NCBI GenBank assembly: GCA_021904315.1
Contig: CM038910.1
Location: 8,804,001 to 8,868,000, forward strand
Length of the DNA: 64,000 nt
Reading direction: 5' to 3'
Origin: Sphagnum magellanicum
Lineage: Eukaryota; Streptophyta; Sphagnopsida; Sphagnales; Sphagnaceae
The position numbers and the translations under genes are program-made. Position 1 is the first letter of the stretch, and every line of letters begins with the position of its first letter. This document shows positions 13,470 to 27,689 of the stretch, piece by piece. The notes below the pieces were generated by a model that saw nothing but the letters and a program-made list of their open reading frames with translations, ran no database searches and was not told the DNA's origin.

Positions 13470-16400
13470 ATGGGACGAGACAGCGACTTCGGGCTTCCCC
13501 CCTCAAAGCGGTTGAAGCTGAGTAAACCTTGTCCCACAGACTTGTTGCTGGAGGGGTTTCCTGCAGCAGCAGCAATTGATGCAGGCTCTGGTGCCCCAAT
13601 GGCCAGAGATTTGCCTGCCCATGAAGTTGAAATGCTGGGCTCTCGAGGTCAAATCCGAAAGGTTGAATTTGTCAGAATCATCACTCAGGCACTCTTCTCA
13701 CTGGGCTATCAGCAAGCGGGTGTAGTTCTTGAGCAGGAATCTGGGATTGTGTTGCAGTCACCAGTTGTCACTGAGTTTCGACAGAATATTCTGGCAGGGC
13801 AGTGGGACAAAAGTTTAGCTGCACTTTACAGGATCGGTCCAGTTGATGAGGAGACCTTCAAGTCTGTGTCATTTCTCATATTGCAGCAAAAGTTTCTGGA
13901 GTTTCTGGATTTCGGTGAAACAGCTGCTGCCTTAAAAACACTCCGCACTGAAATATCGACATTAGGCATCAATACACAAAGAGTTCACCAATTGGCAAGC
14001 TTCATTATGTGCCCATCTCGGGATGTCCTGGTAGAGAAAGCTGACTGGAGGGGGGCAGGGGAGGATTCTCGGATTCATTTGCTTGAAGAGTTGCAGCAAT
14101 TGCTTCCCCCTTCAATCATGGTTCCAGAGAAGCGACTGGAGCATCTTGTGGAACAGGCACTGGATTTGCAGCGAGATGCCTGTGTATTCCACAACTCACT
14201 GGATAATGCTCTGTCGCTTTATACTGACCATCGATGTACTCGTGATCAGCTTCCTTCTAAGACTACACAGGTAGACAATCCAGTCCGTTATTGCTGTTCA
14301 TTTACATAGGAGTTTGAAAGCTTGCTGGCTTCCCAATATGTGTGATAGTTGGGGTTATAAATTCTGTCTTCCTGCTGATCATGAGCATGAAAGGAGCTTG
14401 TAATCTCTATTTCTGTCTCTGTCTCTCATTTCTGTGGGTGGTTGTGGGGCTTTGCAGCCACAAGGCTATCAAATTGAACTTTGATGGCATCTCTCTCATC
14501 TGCCCTATTTCTATTTCTCTCTATTTGTCTTTCATATCTCGTGGTGCTATCTTAACCTTTTCTCTTTTCATGTGGTGAAAATTTGTTTCTATAGTGAAAT
14601 CCTGTCTGTGTTGCCTGAACTGTTCATAACGAGGAGACCGTCTATGTGAAAGGGGAAGGGGAGGTCCTACCTGTGTTGCCTGGACTGTGCATAATGAGGA
14701 AACCCACTCTGTGAAAGGGGAAGGGAAGTTCCTGTCTGTGTTGCCTGAATGGTGCATAATGATGAGACCCACTATGTGAAAGGGGGAGGGGAGGTCCTGT
14801 CTGTGTTGCTTGAACTGTGCATAATGAGGAGACCCACTATGTGAAAAGGGGAGGGGAGGTTTGAGGTTTGTGCACATTGTATAAAGCACGGTTTTGTTAT
14901 GCTATTTTGCAGTAATAGTGATCCAAATCCCCATCTCTCAGAGTGATACATAGGGGATTAGTCCTGCTCTTATTGCTTGAAATTTAGTGATGGCTGTGTC
15001 TCATGAGATATAGGTGTGCACTTGATACACGGAATGTAATTTTTGACTACAGAGATTTATGGTGTTCTCCTCCTTGTTTACAGATAACTGGCTGGCAGAC
15101 TTTGACATTATGTGTATTGCAGTGGAACGATGTTTGGGGTTTGCAATACGTTTAGTACTGACTGTATTGCTGGGTATTCTGGCAAAGAGTGTAGATAGTG
15201 AGAGATAAGGGTCAAGAAATTTATGATAGGCTTGTCAATATGGGCCCCCTCTTGTTACTGGTAGCTGTCGGAGGAGCCCTTAATTACTCATGTGTTTTAA
15301 GTGGTTTAGGTTTATGCCATGAGACATGAATCACCATAGGATGCCTTTGTATGAGATTGGTGTTGAAATTCTTGAGTAGTTGGGACATAAGTTCTGCCTG
15401 CCAAAGGATGTAGATGCTCTGATTGAAAACAGAAAAAGTTGAGAATAAACTCTTTACATAACATCTTTGTGGTCATAGGGGTTCTGTTCAACGGTAGTTA
15501 AAGACTTCTTCACAGTGACTCCTTCAGCTGCTAAACTTAGGTGTAGAATACTTCGTAGGGAGCAATGTGCTTGAAGCACTCTGCTGATGCAAGTTTAAGC
15601 CCAATGCTGTTCTCTGTGGACTTTTCAGTGAAGATCAAGGGCTGGGGAACACGCTGGGGGGCAAATTGCCAGATGCCAAGGAAGTCTATCTTCGTCATCC
15701 TCAGCATAGGGTATCTCAGAGTAGGTAACTGGATAGTATAGCACAGCATGTTCAGGGTAAGAGCCAGCTTCACCCCCTCAATGCCTATGTGTATCTGTGA
15801 TAACAAATGTCAAGATGGCAAAGGCCCAGCTTTATGAATTGATTGTACATAAGGACTATAATGAGAAGATTCAGCTAAAATGGGTTGCTTGCAAGGCTCT
15901 CTGTTACATTTTTTGTATATTCAGACATAAGTACCAAGAACATTCTCCATTGTATCAAGGGGGCCACCAAGCCCCATGTTGTACATGTAAGTCTGCTCAC
16001 TCTAGAGTTTGGGGTATTTCATGATTGATTGGAGGCTTAATGTATCCTTTGGGGGTTTCGCCTTATCACACCACTGGGATTTTATGGCTTCTGGCAGTGT
16101 ATAAGTGAAAGTGAGTAGGCACTATCTCAACATATGCTGAGACCATAATGGGTCACAGTATAGTTGGCCATTATGCTGGGTTTTGGTCCTGTAAGTCACA
16201 AGTGAGTAGATCAGCTGAGGTGTGTGATGTGATGAAAGCCTAGAAGTTGTGGCCAAAGGTTTTTTGCAAAGTCTTGTGGACAAAACCACATGAATTGCAC
16301 GGATGAGGTTGATGACATCATATTTTTCAGTCTATGAGAGTGTGGGTTGGGATGATGATTTGGCAATTTCTCACAATTATGAATAATGGTGTGATTTTAA

Positions 16401-18977
16401 GGTTCTACTGTGACTTGTTCATGTTTTTCTTTCTTGCTTTTTCTGGGTATGGTTTTTTATGGGCCAGCAATCAACAATATGACGATTTTCCTGTCTTCAG
16501 CCCAAGGTGGGAAACACAGAATCATTAAATTGGCAATCCATAATGCAATAATCTACAAGATAATGGTATCTTTGACATGTGCTCACCCCCCTTCCTAAAG
16601 TGTCGACATGCATGTATTTTTACATGGTTCACAGATGATAGAAAAGTCTACGGTCCTTATGTGTGAACAGGTAGGTGCAATTTCACCATACCTTCTGTTC
16701 TTGAGCAGTAAAGCAATGTTTGATGAGGCTTGTGGTCTTGAATTGGCTGTTGGATAAGAGCACATTTAAGGCCCAGCATTGCTGGATTTGTGGGGCCTTT
16801 GGGTGGATGGTTGTGCAGGTGCTGGAAGCACATGAAGATGAAGTGTGGTTTTTGCAGTTTTCACATGATGGTCACCATCTGGCCTCTACATCTAAAGACT
16901 GTACAGCCATCATCTGGGAGGTGAGTTGACTTTGTATGACCTCCTTTGATGTTCTGGTTGTACTTATGTGCTAACACAGTACGGATTGTGATGTTTAAAG
17001 TCAAGTGTTCAGTACCTGCATGGCTCGCCTTCACAAAATAACTCCATGAACTTAGTTAAATTTGACCTATGTGCACTCATTTCATTGATGACATCAGGCC
17101 TCTGTAAGGTTGCCTTCAGATTCCAGCTTATCTTTAGAAACCATGAAGCCTGTCAGAAATTAATCTCTCCAGTTACCTTGTCTGGAGTGTGCATGGGCAC
17201 GAGGTCCTCTTCTCTCTCCTAGGGATTCAGTTTGGTGAAAGGTGGGTCACACTGTCAAAGGGGAGGCCGCACACTATCATCAACTTAGGCTGTCCAAGTA
17301 CTTGTGGCAGGAGGCTGGGCTACTGCTATGCTGCTTACAAGGAACCCACATTACTAGTTGCAAGCCACCAGATCCCATCTTATGATGAGTTGCAATGCAG
17401 GTGGTCAATGATGAGTCAGTCATCTTGAGGCATACTTTGACCGGGCACCAAAAGCCAGTATCTTTTGTTTCTTGGAGCCCTGACAGCACCATGCTTCTCA
17501 CATCTGGAAATGAGGAAGTTGTTAAGCTTTGGGACATCTGCACAGGCACATGCAAGCACACCTATGATAAGCCTAGCAGCTGCTTCACTTCCTGTGCATG
17601 GTTTCCGGATGGCCACCGTTTTGTTTTGGGTGGACGGGATAAGCGTATATACATGTGGGATCTTGAGGTATGAGCCTTGCTTCCCAGGATCAGTAGCCCA
17701 CAGCAAGTTGGGCAGCCCTTTTGTCTGAACATTGGATCCTAGCCGTCCCACTGCTTCCTGCTCGCCACGACCATTATTTAGCTTTCATGGTGATGTGCAC
17801 AAGGCATGGTTGGAGATAATTTAAGTGCATCTGAATTTTAGCGTTTCCTGTTCAATGTGTCATCCATCATGTCTCATGGATGCTTTCCTTTCTCATTTTC
17901 CAATGGTTTCCAGGGCCGGGAGTTACAGTCATGGAAGGCTGCCTGCATGCCTGGTATCCACGATTTGGCTGTGACTGTGAATGGGAGCCACATGGTATGC
18001 CTTTGGAGTTTGCAATTGACAAGGTTGTGCTATCTGGGCTTTGTATTCATGATATAGGCAGATATTGTACCTCTTTCCTGTTCAATGCCCTCTGGCAGAA
18101 GTCCCATGCTGACTCTGGATAAAACAAATTGTAATCTGGTTGTAGAGTTCAGTATTGTGCAAAACTGTTGTGTAAGGATCTGAACACAACATCCAATTTC
18201 CTTTCTGGTCTGGTGAACCTTTGTTGCCTGGGGTAACTCACTGTGCAGGTAAGCACCGGTGCACAGAAGGAGATCCGAATATATAATTTGGAGGAAAAAT
18301 CAGAGTATGTGATAGAGGAAGAGAAGCCCATTACATCACTTTCAGTGAGTGAGGATGGGAAATATTTGCTGGTTAATCTGGTAAATGAAGAAATTCATTT
18401 GTGGGACATTGCTGCCAAATTGAAATCACCATTGAAGTACAGAGGCCATCGGCAAAGGCGATATGTGATTCGATCCTGCTTTGGAGGATATGATCAGGCA
18501 TTTGTTGCTAGTGGCAGTGAAGATTCTCAGGTATCTCCGCCCTAATTCAGATTACTTCTTTGAATCATCCGCAGTTACAGCTGTGTGTGTTGAAGACAGT
18601 CCATGCTTGTTGGAAATCCACCGAGTAGTTTGCAGCTCTGCGATGCAGGTTGTGCTGCAGTTAATCAGTTCTGCTTACACCTTCTGAATGGATTGTGGGT
18701 GCAGATTTACATCTGGAACAGGCGAAGTGGTGACCTGCTGGAGGTGTTGCCAGGCCATTCAGGCACAGTGAATAGTGTAAGTTGGAACCCAATGAATCCC
18801 CACATGTTTGCTTCTGCAAGCGATGACCACACTATTCGGATTTGGGGGTTGAATAGGATGCAACAGAGAAGCTCTAGGACTGCACACTTGTCCTTCACTG
18901 CCATTGACCACCTTGCTAATGAGCAGCCACATGACATTTTGGAAAATCTAAGACCTCTCCAACCAGAGATGGTTTAG
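13470..18977 (+). CDS. WDR26: WDR26-type LisH-CTLH-WD40 protein (601 aa)
   Basis: Six exons join in frame with GT-AG introns, all phase 0: 13470-14270, 16819-16920, 17401-17667, 17914-17994, 18249-18530 and 18705-18977. The product is 601 residues, close to the plant WDR26 length. A basic KRLKLSK stretch lies near residues 13-19. A LisH motif (about 66-93) and CTLH/CRA-type helices (about 100-250) follow. Seven WD40 blades then begin at residue 268, with WD/IW-type endings such as AIIWE, VKLWD, IYMWD, IHLWD, IYIWN and IRIWG. In plants and animals WDR26 is a substrate-recruiting subunit of the CTLH/GID E3 ubiquitin ligase and can contact DDB1-CUL4. The function is transferred from the family. 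The ATG at 13470 opens the conserved N-terminus. No lesions are visible. Confidence 0.93.
14601..14861 (+). repeat. Four-copy 65-bp minisatellite in WDR26 intron 1
   Basis: Units begin at exactly 14601, 14666, 14731 and 14796, each starting CCTGTCTGTGTTGC or a close variant and ending in a GGGGAAGGGGAGGT-type G-rich tail. The spacing is exactly 65 bp in all three steps and copies differ by a few substitutions. It lies inside the 2,548-bp first intron (14271-16818), the rest of which shows no supported exon or mobile element. Confidence 0.9.
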
Positions 18978-20815
18978 TACAAAGGTTTAGCATTTTATCT
19001 GTTGACCGAGCAATCAGTTTGGTCTGTTCTTTCTCAGTTGATCTCTCACCAATTCTTTTCATTTGTCGATGGCATAGCAAGGTTTTCCTTGAGATCTCTC
19101 TCTCATTGAAGGATAGTTTTATGCCCATAGATAGGAGAGGTGGTCAAAAAAGACCAGAGAAGGCTTCAGTCAATATCTTCTTTGTAAGAGAGAAAGTCAG
19201 CGATAAAGGAATCACTGGATCAGCAATACATTGGGTATTAGGTACATCAGGTATCATCAAACTCAACTGCAAATCATGGAGCACACCTTTGCCAAAATTT
19301 TGTATGCCAGCCAATTTGTTTGCCAAACTCTGCTGTCTAAATGCTTTGGAGGTCTAAATGAGCATTGGTGATAGAGTAGGCTTTGGCAATTGTAAAGTGT
19401 GCTTTAAAGGATATGGACTACATGTTTGCTTGAACAGGTGCAAGCTAAAATAAATGGAACCTTATTCTTCAACAGCTGGTTGCAGCTTGAATTAGGATAC
19501 TACTGATTTTTATTATAGGGTATAACTCTTGACTGCTAGTTGACATAATGATGGAGTCTTCCTCTTGCCTCTGGAAATGTCATGCAAACTCAGAATGCAG
19601 ATTTGTTTAGTCGTTTGCCAAATGTTGAGCAGATTATTATAACTTTATCTGCACCCACTGTATTTTGGGAGATGACGGTGTTGATGGGGAGCAATGGCAG
19701 CTGGTTGCAGTCACTCAGGTTCTGCAAGTTGGGCAGATTATTTCAGCCTTACACATACCCACAGTTTGGGAGATGATGAAGTGAATGGGGAGCAATGGCA
19801 GCTGGTCACAGTCATTCGTGTACAAGTTCAGAATGAAGGTGCAGGTCTGATACTCTCAAGGTTATGATTGCACTCCTTGTTTTGTTTGTCTTGGTTTGGT
19901 TAGACCTAACAACAGTCAGGTCCAAAATATTTTGTGAAGTTTACAAAATTAATGTTCATAACTCTGGTTCTGACATCCTATCTTGGTCACCTGGCTGAGT
20001 CCTAGCGTCCTTGTGAGGGAGACTAATAGATCCATGAGCTTCCTCTAGCAAACTGTATGTATTGTGGGGTGCAGACAACCTGTGGGTTTTTGGCACAGCA
20101 ATTCAAAACCACAGTTTCCAACAGCTCACTGCCCTTGAAAGGCACTGCACGTGCAGATCCAACCTTTTGTCCATGTTCACAGAGGAGCAAAGGTTTTTGG
20201 AGCGTTTCACGTTCAATGAGGAGCAGATGGGCTTTTGAGTTTTTCCATCTTCACACCAGGATGAGGTCCAGGGGTCAGATTCCCATGCACAGCTGAGCCC
20301 CATCTATCACTCCCATATAACTCCACTAATTTTTTGATCTGGCTGCAGGTACTGGTGCAAACCAATGAATCATAGTATGGCCACAACAGAATGCGCTCTT
20401 GTTAGATCAGAGATGGCAAGTGATGTGCATGCAGAAACACAAGAGATAAGCTCTCTTACAATGATTTCAAACTATATTGCTGGAATAGATCATCAGACCT
20501 AAGCCTCTAGCCAGAAGTTCTGGATCCGTATATCTCAGCAGGTTTATCTTTCCTTGCAAATATTCCCATAGACGTGGAAGATGACATGTAGGCAAAAGTA
20601 AGCTTCATATAACTTCTGCATGGCTTCTCAGTGGAGATGGGACTATCTGAAATTGTGCCTACAGATGGAATGCTAGTGGAAGTTATGTGGTAGGGTGAGT
20701 CCCAAGGGACAGGGCATTCCCGAAATAAGGGCCTGTTGCCAAAGGCAAGACCTGACGATGTGCCCTGTTCCACAATCCTTACTAGGCAGAAAGCCTCACA
20801 GGGCGGGGTGAGTTC
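18978..20815 (+). other. 3' flank of the WDR26 gene with a 104-bp tandem duplication
   Basis: Moderate GC content continues for about 1.8 kb past the stop codon before dropping at about 20.82 kb, so the 3' UTR or a decayed gene fragment may lie here. A direct duplication has units 19624-19727 and about 19728-19831, both containing a GGGGAGCAATGGCAGCTGGT core. Minus-strand open frames at 19144-19326 and 20507-20773 have a somewhat coding-like composition, but I do not recognise them. Confidence 0.45.
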
Positions 20816-23699
20816 TTACACATGTATGGAGGGAAAGCTATGATGTTGTTTATGAGCACACAAGTGTATGCTAATGCTTGATGAGCATGGCCAAATGTGT
20901 AACTTGATAGTTTGTGGAGTGGGGGTGTTGAATGCCAACATTTTATCAAGTTACTTTTACTTGGTTACTTTTGATTGAGATATTAATGTTTCATGCACTT
21001 AGTTTTTTGGACTAATGAATATTTCAGTTTAGGTATTTAGGTGATTCATTACTTGTGATGTTCACCACCAATTAGGTGAAGGTAACATTTGCATAGGTTT
21101 ATGACCTTGTGCACGATATATATGGGAATATATAGTATTTGCATGTGAGATGTTCACCTTCTATTAGGAGTAGACAAAAGCTCAAGGGAGGATCATAAAG
21201 TTGTATCAACTTGTGTGGTCCTAAGGTTGGGTGAAAAGTTCTTCATAAATGTATTTTATTCATTTCATCTCTATTCTCTTGTTGATTCATTGTCAATTTC
21301 CAACCAACAAAAAAATTCAAGAATAAAAGGTGTTAAAATAGATGACCAACTACGGTTTGACATTTTTTCATAAACAGCTGAAGTTAGAAAAACAATGTTA
21401 AATGATTACTTACATAAACAAGTAATGATGTGAACTTTAAATACAAATCATTATGTTTGTTATTGAAATTTTAAATTCACATAAGGAATGTGAGACAAAA
21501 CTCAATAATATCATTTTTACACATGGTTTCTTTTGAACATCATACTTTCAAAGTAAAAAAATGAATTGTACATTTTGTGTCACCCCTAACCCAAAAAAGT
21601 GTGTTACAAAAATTCTAGTACCAAGGAAAGTTCAACATTCCAATGTCAAATAATTATTTTATTTTAAAGATTCCATGTTGAAAATAAATAATATAGAATA
21701 ATATACAAGATTCTCAATTTCCCTTCATTTATTTACTTCATCCAATTATTTTGTTGAAAATTACATAATTAGTGTTGATGTAGCCAAGGTATTCAAATAT
21801 TTCAAATGTTTCAACAATTCATCATGTTCACATAACAAAAAACCAATCTTGCATGTGACTTTGAATCTAGTGCCCTTAGTCATACATGCTACAACGATTT
21901 TAACATTGTTTCAATAACTTGAAACCACATGAAAATTTGGGTGTAAAGTATGGCATGCAAAATGTATTTATGATTCCATTTGAAACATTCATTACTTGTG
22001 CTCAAAGGATCCTTACACCACATGTCCTTTATAGAAATGAATTCAATTTCATGTATGGTTGGAGTTCTTAATTAATTGGAATACATTTTTTTCCCTGGAA
22101 AACCCCATGGATTAATATGCAATTGGCATGGGTAAAATGAAGTAATACGAATGTGTGTTAAAACACATTTAAATAATTATAAAAAGGAACTAAAATGGAT
22201 TGATGTGGCAAATTGGGTTTGGTTGTTCATTTTTTAAAAAAACATTGGTTATAACATTTAAAAGCATTGACTATATAGTCTTTTAAAAAGTTCTTTTTGG
22301 ATACTTTATATTCATTATATTCATTGCAATTTTATTGAAATGTTATAATGACAAATTACAAACATTATTTTAGGAATATATATTTTTTGACAATAATTCT
22401 TAATTTACCATTGAAAACCATGTAAAATAAGAATTGATTTCAATTTTGCAAATATATATTTACACTATGAATGTATTAGTTTGCTAAAAGTAATATGTTT
22501 TGCATCAAAGTGTAAGCTACATGTAACTCCATATACATGTGCTTGACTTTAAGGATGGTGCAATGCAAACTGGATGGTAGCCTTTAATGACAATTGTTTT
22601 ATGGCATGGTATATGTTTCATATGATCAGAGGTTCAATGTCTTGACACGATAAGAAACAAGTAACAAATTGTTCTATTTAACACAAAGTTGAAATATATG
22701 GTTAATGTGCATGCAATTAACTAAGCAATATATGTCTTCCAACTTTAATGAATGATCTTGGGCTTTCCCAAGTTTTGACTTGTAGGCACTTTCCTTCCTT
22801 AGCTTAGTTATTCAAACACCCACATGATAATAACAAATAATATCATCCTTTTAGTTAATTGTCTTCAACATTCACAAAAAATAAAATTGATAGTAAAATA
22901 GTTTGGCAATTGAAAAGGAAATTTTTATCAACACTAGCAACTTGAGCATCTTCAACCTTTCAACATTTGGTATCCCCAATATAACGCGTGCCTTTTCAAA
23001 AAAACATCTAGGATAGTCAAGATTGGATATGCAAGGTAGTTTTTTTCAATTTAATTTTGGATGTTTGAAAGCCCATGAAAACTTAAAGATTGGTGTTGAT
23101 TTATAATGTTTTACTTTTTGATAACATAAAATTATTTTTGGTCTACACCAAAAAAAATAAATCATGAATATCTAGGTATAAAAAAATAATAACATGCTTG
23201 ACTTCAAATTGTAAATGGATAGTAATTTGGTTACATTTTATGAGCTTGAATCTTTTGTATTAAAAAACATGCAAACACTTGATTTTCCAAGTTGATATTG
23301 CATGAAAAACATCCATATGATAATAAAACATCAAATATGAAACAAGTGAAGACATTATAAGTAGACAAAAATGAATACTCCACTTAAAATCGAATTTAAA
23401 AATGAAACAATTTTTGACATGAACAAAAGAAAGTAGATTAAAAACCTTTGTAAGTAAAATTATGAAATCATTAACTTCTTCATTAAGTTTATGGTAAGTT
23501 GAATGCAAAATTTGAAAAACTTTAATGTCATACAAGTAGATTACAAGTAGGTTTGAAATTAGTAGGGTCAATATGGTGTTCAAAGTTACTTTAACATTAA
23601 ACTTTTGATATATTATGAATATAATATCCATAATTTGACCATACATAAGTATTTTTTAAGCCTCCATTAACTTGAAAATAAAAAAGAAAAATAAAAAAA

Positions 23700-23751
23700 T
23701 CATCTACTTGCAATTATTTCATAAGATTGGAAATCTTGTGCAAGTAGATGA
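23700..23751. repeat. 13-bp perfect inverted repeat
   Basis: Arm 23700-23712 (TCATCTACTTGCA) is exactly complementary to 23739-23751. The 26-nt interval contains a second small hairpin (AAGATT/AATCTT). No function is visible. Confidence 0.55.
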
Positions 23752-24750
23752 ATTTTCAAGAAATCTATTTAAATTTACTTAAAGATGGGGTTCTTCCATA
23801 TTATAATAATAAAACGACATATCATCATCATATTAATGAATAATTATAATATTTTACTTTCAATATATCAAAACCTTTTTATGGATACTTTTTTAAAAAA
23901 ACAAAGAGCATGTTAAAGGAATAATTAATAGTTAGTACTTAGTACTAGGTAGTTTAGTGGGTTTTAATTTTGAATTTAAACTACTTAAGCCCATGCACTT
24001 CATTTTTTAACCATTTTTTATTTTGTAGTTTTGAATTTTGAATCATCTTGAACTTTATTGTTTTTGTTTGAATTATTATTATTTTTAATTTTATAAATTT
24101 GTGACATGAATTTTTTGTCCATATATCTATTTTATTTTATTAATTTATTCCAAAACTATAATTTCATGGCAAAGGTACACATGTTAGTACATGATTTAGT
24201 TGTCAAAACAATAGTAGAATTATAGATGTTTGTAAAATAAGAAGTTACAATCTAGCATTTGGACACCATGTTGGGGAATTAAATTCAAGGAAAAAATTGT
24301 GTAGTTTGAAATCCCTATCATTTTGAAACATAAGTGCATCCTTGTACATCTTTGCAATTTGACTCAATAGCGGAATCCTTGATGAAGTCCATTATAAGCT
24401 TTTCAATTCATTCCATCCTTGACACAATCTTCATCTTCATTAGTACATAATGAGTCCAAACCTACTAATGAATTCAATAGGTTTTGTAATGAATTAGGTG
24501 AATTTTGGTCCTAATGAATTCCTAGCAAATTCTCCAATGGCTTAGTGATTGGCAACAAGTTGATATAGACAAGTAAATTCACTAGAAAATTCACTATCAT
24601 GTGAACAACTATGAAAATTTGAAATTTTGAAATATTTAATCCAGATTGTTTAATATAATTATTTAATCCAAATTATAATAATTGTGTACTAAACATTTGA
24701 TTCAAATTATTTTATTATTATTTTTTATAAAAAAATAAAAGTTCCAATAA

Positions 24751-24823
24751 GGTTCGAACCTATCTACCTAGGTAGGTAAAAAACTAACACCTACTTACTT
24801 GTGTAGGTAGGTAGATAGGTAGG
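24751..24823. repeat. Inverted repeat beside a B-box-like motif
   Basis: The arm CCTATCTACCTA at 24759-24770 pairs perfectly with 24808-24819. The self-complementary GGTTCGAACC at 24751-24760 resembles the internal B box of RNA polymerase III promoters, and on the minus strand it is followed by a T-rich stretch. A tRNA-derived SINE remnant on the minus strand is possible, but no convincing A box was found. Confidence 0.3.
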
Positions 24824-27689
24824 AAAAGGAAAATGTAGATAGAATGAATAGCCAAAAAGAATTTCATTTACTTTACAATTTCCATTTAAAGTCAAGTATT
24901 TCTTCACTTGTCCCAAATTGGCATATGCATTTATATGTGATAAGTAAATCGAAAACATGTTGTTTATATAGTTTGTGAGATAAGATTGAAAAATAAAACA
25001 TATGGGTTGAGCCTTTTAATTGCACCTTAGTTTTAAATTGAGATGCAATTAAACCTTTTCCAGAACTTTAATTAGTATTATTTTTCTCACATTATGTTTA
25101 AATGAAATGATTTAAATTTCATTCTAGGAGGTTTTCCAAAATCTACACATAAAAATTATAAAAATTATTTAAATTTACACTTGAATTGAAGAAAATTGCA
25201 TGTAATTCATGCATTTCAACAATGATGTTTTGAAGACATTTTCTTTCTTTAACCATCATTATCTTTCTCATATTTTGTCCAAATGAAAGAAAAATTTTAA
25301 AATATGATTTTTTTTTGTATTACATAGTACATTTTAATTATGAAATTTAATACAAATAATTCATAAATATGTTGTATCAACATATAATAATTTTACTCTC
25401 AAAACCATTTAGTGTTAAATAGTTTTTTTTAAATAAAATACATTTAAATATGGTATATTAAATACATACACGTTAATTTTTATGTTATAATATGATTTAG
25501 ATTTTCTAATTATAAAATATAAATTATATATATATATATATATAATATTAAAAATAAATATTTTCATATCTTACATATAAGCAATCTTATATGATAAAAA
25601 TATTGGATCAAAAAAATTATATATAATATGTATACATAATTATATATGTTATGTATTATATATGTGTGTGTGTGTGTGTGTGTTCAAAAATATGGGATTT
25701 TGATTTTGTTTTGTTGTAAACATCTTTTAGCATTTTATTAAATAAAGTCAGAAAATACAATTTGATTTATTTTTCAGAATTAGAATAAAATTTCATTTAA
25801 ATATTATATAATTTGTATTTAAGACAGATAATATGTGTACATAAATCAATAGTAAATCATATCATTAATTGATATAATAGATACATTGAAATAATTTTAA
25901 TTAATTTTTAATATTAAAAATTATGTTGATTATATTATTGTAAATAATATGTTAATTAATAATTTAAAAAACTAGTAGAATAATTTCTAATTAATTAATT
26001 GAAATTAATTATTTGATATAATCGGAAAATAAAGGAGAGTATGTTACAAAATTTTATTTTAATTACACACACACACACACAAATAAATAAATAAATATAT
26101 ATGAATATGTTGACTAATTATAAATTAATTTATATTATAAAATATTTTCAAAATTACAAATTATTACATAATATATATTAATTTATATATTTTATTACAT
26201 TATGTTAATGAAATATATTTATATGTATAGTAAAAAATGTAATCACCTAAATAAGTTTTTTTTTGCATTATATTGTAATATATAATATACTCTAAATTTA
26301 TTTATTTATTTATATTAAATATATTTCAACACATATGATTAAAGTTGGATTTCCATATTTTATTTCTTTAAAATATCTTTACATTGTAATAAATGAAGGC
26401 CCAAAATAATATATGGTAATTAAATTCAAAATTTTATGTAACATAAATTACTAAATTAATTATAAATTGGTTTAAATCACCATCTAATATGTTGTATTGT
26501 AACTAATTGATGTAATAAAAGGTTATGATAAATAGTCTTACATATTATAAATTAATTATATCAAATAATGAATATTATAAAAATTTGTATGACATTGAAA
26601 TTATCATCTTAATAGTACCAAAAATATTTTAGTAAATTATTTTGACTACAAATGAAATGTGTATTTGAAGTTTCATTGAAGGTGAAATGAAATTAAGGCA
26701 TGGTAAATTTGGTTCATTTTTATAACCCCATAGTGATTTAGGTTAGTGAATTTGAACTCATTATGTAATAATGTTCGGACTACATCCACTAATGGAAAAT
26801 ATCTCTATGGGAAATGGCTTTTTTTCAAAGTTCAAGTCAAGGGATGGAATCTAGAAAAGTAAGATGTTTGACTTTAAAATTGGAAGCAAAAAGTCTACAA
26901 AACAATTGCTTTTAAGCTTCCTTTAATTTCAAGAACTTTCAAAGTTTCAAATTTTCATGTTACCATGTGTGTATGTTCTTCAATTGATTTCAAGACTTAT
27001 GAACAATAGTTAAATTATTTTGCAAGTATTTTTATTATGTTTTTTGTCAAAGGGGGCAATTGATGTTCTACTTTCATTATTTATGATTTAGCATGATACT
27101 AAATTAGATAACACCATATATAAAAGAAAGTTGATACATGAATGGAGTTCATTTCATCTCAAAGAATGTGAGTGGTACTTCGATTATCCCAAGGACAACA
27201 TTCTTGCATTCAATGTTATAATTACAGAAAAAAAAGACTTTGGATTCATGGAAAAGTTTAAAGTTTGAGGTTGTGGAGGGGAAGAATAATATCTAAGATC
27301 TTGGAAAGAAAAAAAAGGTAAGAATAAGAATCAAATATCCTTGCAAGGGGTTTCAAAAGTTGAAGTTACATGAGTTTTTGAAGGAGTTAAAGGAATGTAG
27401 GTAGATGTTGATTTCCAACTTTGATTTTTAGCATTGCTTGTTGATGTGCAAATTTAGTTAGGATTCATGCTTAAGTGAGATGGTGTAAATGATTTTCAAC
27501 AAAATGACATTTTTAAGGAGTCCACAATCCATAGGGCACCTTTTGGAGTTCATCATTAGAGCTTCCCAATTAACTCCTTTTGTCATTTTCCATGCTAGTC
27601 ACCCCACTTAGTAATAGTCTAAGAAAATTAAGGGCATGCATGACATGACTCTTAATGTGTCATGGCCATCCATTATCTCTAGAAGGATT

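Larger units (their letters stand above)
20820..27680. other. AT-rich gene desert
   Basis: No gene is supported. The sequence is strongly AT-rich, most extremely at 25.3-26.7 kb. It includes a TA run near 25525-25545, a GT microsatellite near 25661-25683 and an AC run near 26066-26081. The 128-codon minus-strand frame at 23260-23646 is Phe/Leu/Ile-rich, as expected of chance frames in AT-rich DNA. Two inverted repeats are listed separately. Confidence 0.6.
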
